Shown here piece by piece: positions 22,419-29,158 of a stretch of 64,000 nucleotides of DNA. Source of the stretch: Vulgatibacter sp035565615 (lineage in GTDB: Bacteria > Myxococcota > Myxococcia > Myxococcales > Vulgatibacteraceae); contig DATMSB010000143.1 of assembly GCA_035565615.1 (NCBI GenBank), positions 71,755 to 135,754 of the forward strand. Direction: 5' to 3'. The notes below the pieces were generated by a model. The model saw nothing but the letters and a program-made list of their open reading frames with translations. It was not told the DNA's origin and searched no databases. Within the stretch, counting starts at the first letter, position 1. The number at the start of each line of letters is the position of its first letter. The position numbers and the translations under genes were made by a program.

Positions 22419-23458
22419 CGGGTCCAGCCCATGCCCAGCCGGTGCACCTCCTCCACCAGGTGCCGGGCGTGCGCCGGATCGGTGAGCGGCGTGATGCCGT
22501 GGCCCAGGTTGAAGACGTGCCCCCGCCTGCCGGCGTTGGCGTCGAGGATCTTCTGGACGCGCCGGGTAATCTCCTCCTTGGGGAGGAAGAGCGCCGCCGG
22601 ATCCAGGTTGCCCTGGACCGCCACGTCCGGCCCGAGGAGATCGCGGGCCTGGCCCAGATCGATGCGCCAGTCGAGGCCGATGACGTCGGCGCCCACGCAC
22701 TTCATCTGCGGCAGCAGGGTGGACATGCCCGTGCCGAAGACGATCACCGGCACCTGAGGGGCCTTCGCCTTCACCATCTCCACCATCCGCGACAGGTACG
22801 GCAGGGACCAGGTCTCGAAGTCCTCCGGGCCCAGCTCGCCGCCCCAGGAATCGAAGATCTGCACGGCGTGACAGCCGGCCTCGACCTGCGCGACCAGGTA
22901 GCGCCCCACCGCGTCGGCGATCTTGCCGAAGAGGCGGTGGGCGAGGGCGGGCTCCCGGGCCATCATCCGCTTGACGCCGAGCCAGCTCTTGGAGCCGCCG
23001 CCCTCGACCATGTAGGCGGCGAGGGTGAAGGGCGCGCCCACGAAGCCGATGAGCGGCACCCTCCCGCCGAGCGCCTCGTTGGTGAGGCGGATCGCCTCGA
23101 GGGTGAAGGGCGTGCGGTCGGCGGGATCGAAGGCCGCCAGGCGGTCCACGTCGGCGGTGGTGCGCACGGGCTCGGGGAGCACCGGCCCCTCGTTCTCGTG
23201 GAACTCGAGGGCGACGCCCATCGCCTCCACCGGGATGAGGATGTCGGAGAAGAGGATCGCCGCGTCGACCCCGATGATGTCGACGGGCTGCACCGTCACC
23301 TCGGCGGCGAGCTCCGGCGTCTTGCACAGGCCCAGGAACGTCGTCTTGCCGCGGACGGCGCGGTATTCGGGTAGGTAGCGGCCGGCCTGGCGCATGATCC
23401 AGACGGGCGTGGTGTCCACGGGCTCGCGCCGGCAGGCGCGCAGGAAGCGGTCGTTCAC
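22415..23458 (-). CDS. hemE: Uroporphyrinogen III decarboxylase
   Basis: The enzyme makes coproporphyrinogen III by removing four carboxyl groups. Motifs are PVWIMRQAGRYLPEYR, the substrate-binding PFTLAAYMVEGGGSK region and the C-terminal NLGHGITPLTDPAH. I chose GTG at 23458 (347 residues, VNDRFLRACRREP) because the family is about 345 residues and starts just there; open frame continues to 23533 but would overlap the candidate promoter at 23505-23533. It overlaps hemG by four bases and follows hemF after 106 bases. Confidence 0.95.
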   Translation of the reverse strand: MNDRFLRACRREPVDTTPVWIMRQAGRYLPEYRAVRGKTTFLGLCKTPELAAEVTVQPVDIIGVDAAILFSDILIPVEAMGVALEFHENEGPVLPEPVRTTADVDRLAAFDPADRTPFTLEAIRLTNEALGGRVPLIGFVGAPFTLAAYMVEGGGSKSWLGVKRMMAREPALAHRLFGKIADAVGRYLVAQVEAGCHAVQIFDSWGGELGPEDFETWSLPYLSRMVEMVKAKAPQVPVIVFGTGMSTLLPQMKCVGADVIGLDWRIDLGQARDLLGPDVAVQGNLDPAALFLPKEEITRRVQKILDANAGRRGHVFNLGHGITPLTDPAHARHLVEEVHRLGMGWTR

Positions 23459-23504
23459 CTCGAGGGATCCCTTCGGTCCGAGTCGGTCGGAGAAACCGCA
23501 GGTG

Positions 23505-23533
23505 GCTTTAGCCGCGCCGATCGCCGGCGTCAA
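23505..23533 (-). promoter_or_regulatory. Candidate internal promoter before hemE
   Basis: On the minus strand TTGACG (23528-23533) and TAAAGC (23505-23510) are separated by 17 bases, about 47 bases upstream of the chosen hemE start. It would let hemE-hemG be expressed apart from tatA-hemF. Confidence 0.4.
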
Positions 23534-23564
23534 CCCGCTCCGCGCCGCGGCGCGGCCCTCCCGC

Positions 23565-24443
23565 TCAAGCCCACTCCGCCGGCTGGAAGAAGGCGATCGC
23601 CGCTTCCTCCGGGGATCCCGGCTCCGGCCGCACGTCGTAGCCCCACGCCGCCAGGGGCGGGAGCGACATCAGGATCGACTCGATCCGCCCTTGGGTGCGC
23701 AGGCCGAAGGTGGTCCCGCGGTCGTAGACCAGGTTGAACTCGGCATACCGGCTGCGGCGGTGGAGCTGCCAGCGCCGCTCTCGATCGCCGTAGGGCTCCT
23801 CCATTCGCCTGCGGGCGATGGGGAGGTAGGCGGGGAGGAAGGCGTCGCCCGCGCGCTGCATGAAGGCGAAGTTGGCCTCGTTGGCCTCGAGGTCGTCGTA
23901 GAAGATCCCGCCCACCCCGCGCATCTCGCCCCGGTGCGGGATGGTGAAGTAGTCGTCGCACCACTTCTTGAAGCGGGGGTGAAACGACGGGTCGTGGCGA
24001 TCGCAAGCCTCCTTCAGCGTGCGATGGAAGTGGCGGACGTCCTCCTCCCTCGGATAGCAGGGCGTCAGGTCCGCGCCGCCCCCGAGCCAGGCCGCGCTGC
24101 CCCGGGAGATGTAGCGGTAATTCGCGTGGACGATGGGGACGTGGGGGTTTCGGGGGTGCAGCACCAGCGACACGCCCGTGGCGTAGAAGGCGTCGCCGTC
24201 GCCCTTCATCTGGGCGGCCAGGGCGGGGGGGAGCACGCCGTGGACCTCGCTGGTGTTCACCCCCGCCTTCTCGAAGACGCGCCCGCCCTCGAGCACCCTC
24301 GTCAGGCCGCCTCCGCCGCCGGGGCGCTCCCAGGCGTCCTCGCGAAAGCGCGCCTCCCCGTCGAGATCCTCGAGGGCCGCGCAGATCCGATCCTGGAGGG
24401 CGCGCACGTAGGCGGCCGCCCGCTCGCGAATGGGATGATCCAC
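23565..24443 (-). CDS. hemF: Coproporphyrinogen III oxidase, aerobic
   Basis: The 292-residue enzyme is the oxygen-dependent HemF type, not the radical-SAM HemN. Family marks are GGGGLTRVLEGGRVFEKAGVN, HANYRYI, WLGGGADLTPCY, KKWCDDYFTIPHRGE, RGVGGIFYDD, YAEFNLVYDRGTTFGL and ESILMSLPPLAAWGYD; the last four make up most of the signature. It converts coproporphyrinogen III to protoporphyrinogen IX using O2. It starts six bases after the tatA stop, so the two are cotranscribed. Use of O2-dependent enzymes at two steps fits an aerobic organism. Confidence 0.97.
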   Translation of the reverse strand: MDHPIRERAAAYVRALQDRICAALEDLDGEARFREDAWERPGGGGGLTRVLEGGRVFEKAGVNTSEVHGVLPPALAAQMKGDGDAFYATGVSLVLHPRNPHVPIVHANYRYISRGSAAWLGGGADLTPCYPREEDVRHFHRTLKEACDRHDPSFHPRFKKWCDDYFTIPHRGEMRGVGGIFYDDLEANEANFAFMQRAGDAFLPAYLPIARRRMEEPYGDRERRWQLHRRSRYAEFNLVYDRGTTFGLRTQGRIESILMSLPPLAAWGYDVRPEPGSPEEAAIAFFQPAEWA

Positions 24444-24449
24444 CCGGCG

Positions 24450-24647
24450 CTAGGCCTTCGGCTGCTCCGCCGGCGTGGTGGTGCCGGCGGCGGCCTCGTC
24501 GCCGTCCTCGCCGGCGATCCCCTTCTTGAAGTTGCGGATGCCGGAGCCCAGGGCCTTGCCCAGGCCGGCGATCCGCGAGCCCCCGAAGAGGATCAGGATC
24601 ACTGCGAAAATGATGAGAAGTTCGGGCATCCTCATGCCGGACAACAT
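24450..24647 (-). CDS. tatA: Twin-arginine translocation protein TatA
   Basis: This 65-residue protein has the TatA layout: a short periplasmic N-terminus, one membrane helix (PELLIIFAVILILFGG), the hinge, and an amphipathic helix IAGLGKALGSGIRNFKKGIAGE with the conserved FKKG. It forms the variable-size pore for folded proteins. The start at 24647 follows GAGGTG with five-base spacing; later ATGs (residues 5 and 7) are alternatives. No tatB or tatC lies in the window. It heads the haem operon; one likely client in this window is ActB, which has a twin-arginine signal. Confidence 0.93.
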   Translation of the reverse strand: MLSGMRMPELLIIFAVILILFGGSRIAGLGKALGSGIRNFKKGIAGEDGDEAAAGTTTPAEQPKA

Positions 24648-24785
24648 CGGGCACCTCGCCTGACGCGGTGCGAACGGACCGGAGGATCCGGGCTTCGCAC
24701 CAACGGGGTCTAACTAACCGAATCGCGCCGGCCGGGCAATGTCGCCGGTCTCGAGCGTCCCCATTCCGGCCCTACCCGCGCCGCT

Positions 24786-24813
24786 TTGCAACGCCCCGCG
24801 GGGCTCCTACCTT
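24786..24813 (+). promoter_or_regulatory. Weak candidate promoter of the YtxH-like gene
   Basis: TTGCAA (24786-24791) and TACCTT (24808-24813) are 16 bases apart on the plus strand, about 50 bases before the start at 24864. Both elements match only in part. Confidence 0.25.
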
Positions 24814-24863
24814 CCCCTTTGCGAAGGATCGCCTGGTGGGCGGGCGAGGGAGAGGACGCGAAC

Positions 24864-25202
24864 ATGGGCTGGCGGATGGACACGAGGGAGCTGAGGCGCA
24901 ATGCCAACCAACTGCGGCGGGATCTGGGCAAAACGCTCAGCTCCCTTCCCCGCTACGATCTCGACGACGCCCTCGACGTGGTGGGCCTGCGCCGCGCCTC
25001 CCGCCCCGCGAGCCGCTTCTTCAGCGGGCTCGGCCTGGTGATGGGCGGGGTGGTCGTCGGCGTGGTCCTCGGCATGTTCGTGCTGCCGCGCAACCGGCGC
25101 GCGGTCCGCGAGGCCTACCAGCGGGGCGGCATCGAGGGGCTGAAGGGCGCGGCCATGGGGGTGATGCGGCAGCCCAGCCAGCCGTCCTCGACCCACTCCT
25201 GA
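24864..25202 (+). CDS. Small YtxH-like single-pass membrane protein
   Basis: The 112-residue protein starts after GAGAGGACGCGAAC. It has a basic amphipathic N-terminal part (about 1-52), one Gly/Val-rich membrane helix (about 54-74, LVMGGVVVGVVLGMFVLP), and a cytosolic tail rich in Arg and Gly. The LGMFVLPRNRRAVRE boundary is like YtxH/DUF883-type stress-linked proteins, where Gly-rich helices pack tightly. No catalytic motif is seen. It is divergent from tatA. The function is unknown. Confidence 0.7.
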   Translation: MGWRMDTRELRRNANQLRRDLGKTLSSLPRYDLDDALDVVGLRRASRPASRFFSGLGLVMGGVVVGVVLGMFVLPRNRRAVREAYQRGGIEGLKGAAMGVMRQPSQPSSTHS

Positions 25203-25367
25203 GGAATCCGACGTCGGTCCCGCGCCCCGAGGAGCGCCCGACCGAGTCACCGATCCGCGACGTGGCAGGATGGCGCCGCGGCGCCGGTCGCCGCGAAGGG
25301 GATGGGCCGGCTCCCATCCTCTTCGCGGCACGCGCGATCGCTCGCTCTACGCCAGGTTGGTTCGCCC

Positions 25368-26123
25368 CTACCACTCCTCTCCCTTGCAGGTGACGACCTC
25401 CCAGAGGATTTCGGGCGGGAGGAGGGTCCCTTCGAAAGGGGCTCCGAGGCTCTGGAACATCTCCAGATCGAATCGTCGCACCTCCTGCGACCGGCATATT
25501 TGTCTCTGCGTGTCGACATCGTATACAGATGTTTCGAATCCATGGCGAACCAGGCCGGCCAGTCGTTCGGGATGTAGCGAATGTTCCAGTCCTGGATGCG
25601 AGCGAGCAGGAACGCCCAGTTCGAGTGGCCGTCGGCCATCGTCACGGCGATGTAGTCGCCGTTCGTGGACGAATGGAAGTAGTTCGACCACCCGTCCTGC
25701 AGCACCCGGCTGTACGACGCGGTCCCCTTTTCGCCTGCGTCCCGCCGCACCGCCCACGACCGCGAGTTCTTCTGGAACATGTAGCAGGAAGGGCCGTCCC
25801 CCAAAGTCCCTTCGAGATGCGAGTGGTTCATCGCCAGGGCACATACGTCACCCGGCGAGTGCTCGAGCACCGTACGCAAGCCGCGCCCATCCGCCACGCC
25901 GTATCCGCGGCTCATCGTGCCCGGACCTTCCCTCGCCGTCTCCGACCAGGCGACCAGGCTCCCCGGTGCCGAGATCGATGATTCGGTGGAGTGCCAGACC
26001 GCGACTCAGATCACCCAGGATCCCATGTGACACCTGGAGGAATGCGGCATCTCGGCCTGCTCTTTCATGTTGCGAGAGCGCCACCCCGTTCGCGAACTTC
26101 CAGAGGTACTCGACGATTTGACT
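25368..26123 (-). pseudogene. Second broken relative of the propeller-like lipoprotein gene
   Basis: Coding sense can be followed in three pieces. From 26123 one frame reads EYLWKFANGVALSQHERAG to LGTGEPG; near 25960 it passes to another frame (SLVAWSETAREGPG, VLEHSPGDVCALAMN, PAWFAMDSKHLYTM); near 25490 it moves to a third (EVRRFDLEMFQSLGAPFEG) and ends at 25368. The second and third pieces match the C-terminal half of the broken gene at 13521-14517 segment by segment, including VLEx-PGDVC, WxxRRxxG and the RR-DLE-FxxLG-P end. No signal peptide is visible at the 5' end, so this copy is also truncated. It lies next to lpdA with no shared function evident. Confidence 0.55.
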
Positions 26124-26318
26124 CTACGTCCGTCTGTGCCCGTCAATCGAGGATGAAGGCTCGGGTCTGCTAGAAGCGAATGCCCCCCGACGAGGAGACG
26201 AAGCCTCGTCGTGGGCCGCGGGCGTGGTCCAGTTCCCGGGAGAGGGAGTTCGGTGGGGCTCCTCTTCGTGAACGCTCTCCGCGCAGCGAGACGGATGCCC
26301 TCGATGGGAGGGCGGTGG

Positions 26319-27719
26319 CTACTTGTGGAGCGCGCGCCTGTCGACGTCGAGGGCGGCTTCCTTCACCACCTCGGCGAGGGTCGGGTGGGCGTGGCTGGTG
26401 CGGGCCACGTCCTCGGCGCTCGCCATCATCTCGATGGCCAGGGCGAGCTCGGCGACGAGGTCGCCCGCGTGGGGGCCGATGAGGTGGGCGCCCAGGATTC
26501 GGTCGGTCCCGGCGTCGGCGAGGATCTTGGCGAAGCCGTCCGTGGCGTTCATCGCCCGGGCGCGGCCGTTGAAGCGGAAGGGGAAGGATCCCTTGCGGTA
26601 CTCGATCCCGGCGGCCTTCAGCTCCTCCTCGGTCTTGCCCACCGAGGCGATCTCGGGCTCGGTGTAGACCACGTTGGGGATGGCCTCGTAGGTGACGTGC
26701 CCCGCCTTGCCCGCCATGATCTCCACGGCGGCGACACCCTCGTCCTCCGCCTTGTGGGCGAGCATGGCGCCGCGCACCACGTCGCCGATGGCGTAGATGC
26801 CGGGGACGTTGGTCTGGAACCTATCGTCGATCTCCACCCGGCCCCGGGCGTCGACCCGGACGCCGGCCTCCTGGAGCCCGAGGCCGTCGGTGAAGGGCTT
26901 GCGGCCCACCGCCACCAGGACCCGCTCGGCCTCCAGGGTGTTCTCCTTGCCGTCGGCGTCGAGGAAGACGACCCGTCCCACGCCGCCCACCGCCCGGGCG
27001 GACTGCACCTTGCAGCCCAGCCGGAAGGCGAGCCCCTGGGCGGCGAAGATCTTCTGGGCGGCGGCAGCGAGCTCCTCGTCCATGCCCGCCATCAAGCGGG
27101 GCAGATACTCGATGACGGTCACCTCGCTCCCCAGGCGGCTCCACACCGAGCCCAGCTCGAGGCCGATGACGCCGCCGCCGATCACGATCAGGCGCCGGGG
27201 CACCTGACCGTAGGCGATGGCGTCGTCCGAGGTGCCGACGACGGCGCCGTCGAGCTCCACGCCGGGGATGGTGGCGGGGACCGAGCCGGTGGCCACGAGG
27301 ATCCGCTTCGCCTCCAGGGTCTGGGTGGAGCCGTCGGCGCCCCGCACCGACACCCGGCCCGCGCCCTCGATCCGGCCGGTGCCGAGGAAGCGCTTCACCT
27401 TGTTCTTCATGAAGAGGCCGTCGACGCCCGAAGTGTTGGCCTTCACCACCGCGTCCTTGTGGGCGAGCATCCGGGGCAGGTCGAGCTCGACCCCGGCGGT
27501 CTTCACGCCGAAGGCCTCGGCGCCGTGCTTCGCCTGGGCGTAGACGTGGCTCGCCTCGAGGAGGGCCTTGGAGGGGATGCAGCCCACCCGCAGGCAGGTG
27601 CCGCCCAGCGCCTTCTCCTTCTCGACGCAGGCCACCTTCATGCCGAGCTGCGCCGCACGGATCGCCGCCACGTAGCCGCCGGGTCCGGCGCCGATCACCA
27701 CCAGGTCGAAAGTCTCCAC
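26319..27719 (-). CDS. lpdA: Dihydrolipoamide dehydrogenase (E3)
   Basis: The 466-residue flavoenzyme reoxidises dihydrolipoamide with NAD. It starts with the FAD motif DLVVIGAGPGGYVAAIRAAQ, then the redox-active disulfide in GGTCLRVGCIPSK, the NAD motif VIGGGVIGLELGSVWSRLG, YAIGDVVRGAMLAHKAEDEG, and the C-terminal catalytic dyad region HAHPTLAEVVKEA. The start is GTG 27719, preceded by GGAGGAAGC. It follows odhB after 143 bases, completing odhA-odhB-lpdA. It probably also serves other 2-oxoacid complexes, as the E1 pair at 54.8-56.9 kb has no E3 beside it. Confidence 0.97.
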   Translation of the reverse strand: METFDLVVIGAGPGGYVAAIRAAQLGMKVACVEKEKALGGTCLRVGCIPSKALLEASHVYAQAKHGAEAFGVKTAGVELDLPRMLAHKDAVVKANTSGVDGLFMKNKVKRFLGTGRIEGAGRVSVRGADGSTQTLEAKRILVATGSVPATIPGVELDGAVVGTSDDAIAYGQVPRRLIVIGGGVIGLELGSVWSRLGSEVTVIEYLPRLMAGMDEELAAAAQKIFAAQGLAFRLGCKVQSARAVGGVGRVVFLDADGKENTLEAERVLVAVGRKPFTDGLGLQEAGVRVDARGRVEIDDRFQTNVPGIYAIGDVVRGAMLAHKAEDEGVAAVEIMAGKAGHVTYEAIPNVVYTEPEIASVGKTEEELKAAGIEYRKGSFPFRFNGRARAMNATDGFAKILADAGTDRILGAHLIGPHAGDLVAELALAIEMMASAEDVARTSHAHPTLAEVVKEAALDVDRRALHK

Positions 27720-27862
27720 GCTTCCTCCGACGGCCGCTTGCGGCGCACGCGCCCGGCCCCGAGAAACCCACCGCGAGGACGAGGCCCCCGATGGAAGACC
27801 GCCGCGGGGGAGAAGGCCTCCCGCGCGGCGGCAAGATAACGGAACGTCCGCGGGCGACGGAA

Positions 27863-29146
27863 TCAGACCTCCAGGAGGATCCGCTCCGGCGCCTCGAGGC
27901 ACTCCTTGATCCGCATCAGGAACTGCACCGCCTCCCGGCCGTCCACGATCCGGTGGTCGTAGGAGAGGGCCAGGTACATCATCGGGCGGATCACGATCTC
28001 GTCGTCGACCACCACCGCCCGCTTCACGATGTTGTGCATCCCCAGGATGCCGCTCTGCGGCGGGTTGAGGATCGGCGTGGACAGCATCGAGCCGTAGATG
28101 CCGCCGTTGGTGATGGTGAAGGTGCCGCCCTGCAGCTCCTCGAGCTTGAGCTTGTTGGCCTGGGCCCGGGCGCCGAAGTCGGCGATCACCTGCTCGGTCT
28201 GCGCGAACGAGAGCATGTCCGCGTTGCGGATCACGGGGACGGTGAGCCCCTTGCCGCCGCCGACCGCGATGCCGATGTCGAAGTAGTTCTTGTAGACGAT
28301 GTCGGTGCCGCGGATCTCGGCGTTGACCGCGGGGAACGCCTTCAGGGCCTCGATGGAGGCCTTCACGAAGAAGGACATGAAGCCGAGCTTGATGCCGTAG
28401 CGCTTTTGGAAGGCGGGCTGGTGCTCGGCCCGCAGCGCCATCACCCGCGACATGTCGACCTCGTTGAAGGTCGTGAGCATGGCGGTGGTCTGCTTGGCGC
28501 GGACGAGCCGCTCGGCGATGGTGCGCCGCAGCGGCGTCATCGGCACCGACTGTTCCTCGCGGCCCGCGTGGATCGCCGCGGTCGGCGGGAGGCCGCCGGG
28601 GGCGGTGGGCACGGTGGTCGGCGCCGATGGCGCCGATGGCGCCGCGGCCGCCGGCGCGGGCCTCGCCTCGGCGGCGCGCACGGCGTCCTCCTTGAGGATG
28701 CGGCCGCCGGGGCCCGTGCCGGCCACCTCGCCGGCGTCGAGGCCGGCCTCGGCCATCACCCGGCGGGCGGCGGGGCCCGAGGGGGCGCCCGCTGTGGGCG
28801 CGGGGGCCGGCGCGGGGGCAGGAGCGGGGGGCGCGGCAGGGGTGGGTGCCGCGGCCGGGGGCGGAGGCGCGGAGGGGGCGGGGGCGGGCGCGCCGGCCGC
28901 GGGCTTCTCGCCCTCCTCGATCTCCCCGATCACCTCGCCGATCTTCACCGAAGCACCGTCGGCCTTCAGCACCTTGCGCAGGATCCCCGACGCGGGCGAC
29001 GGCACCTCGAGGGTGGCCTTGTCGCTCTCGACGGTGACGATGGTCTCGCCCTTGGCGATCCACTCGCCCGGCTTCTTCTGCCACTTCTCGATGGCCGCTT
29101 CGACGATGGATTCGCCGAGGGAGGGGACGGTGACGTTGACGGACAT
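27863..29146 (-). CDS. odhB: 2-oxoglutarate dehydrogenase E2 (dihydrolipoyl succinyltransferase)
   Basis: The 427-residue core subunit has an N-terminal lipoyl domain (residues about 2-77, with the lipoyl lysine in VTVESDKATLEVPSP), an Ala/Pro-rich swinging linker (about 80-118), a peripheral-subunit-binding domain (about 120-157, RRVMAEAGLDAGEVAGTG), a second Ala/Pro linker, and a catalytic domain ending with LSYDHRIVDGREAVQFL, which holds the active-site His and Asp. The domain size and the position next to odhA mark it as the succinyl form (sucB in E. coli). It begins 12 bases after odhA. Confidence 0.96.
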   Translation of the reverse strand: MSVNVTVPSLGESIVEAAIEKWQKKPGEWIAKGETIVTVESDKATLEVPSPASGILRKVLKADGASVKIGEVIGEIEEGEKPAAGAPAPAPSAPPPPAAAPTPAAPPAPAPAPAPAPTAGAPSGPAARRVMAEAGLDAGEVAGTGPGGRILKEDAVRAAEARPAPAAAAPSAPSAPTTVPTAPGGLPPTAAIHAGREEQSVPMTPLRRTIAERLVRAKQTTAMLTTFNEVDMSRVMALRAEHQPAFQKRYGIKLGFMSFFVKASIEALKAFPAVNAEIRGTDIVYKNYFDIGIAVGGGKGLTVPVIRNADMLSFAQTEQVIADFGARAQANKLKLEELQGGTFTITNGGIYGSMLSTPILNPPQSGILGMHNIVKRAVVVDDEIVIRPMMYLALSYDHRIVDGREAVQFLMRIKECLEAPERILLEV

Positions 29147-29158
29147 GGTCGTGCTCTT

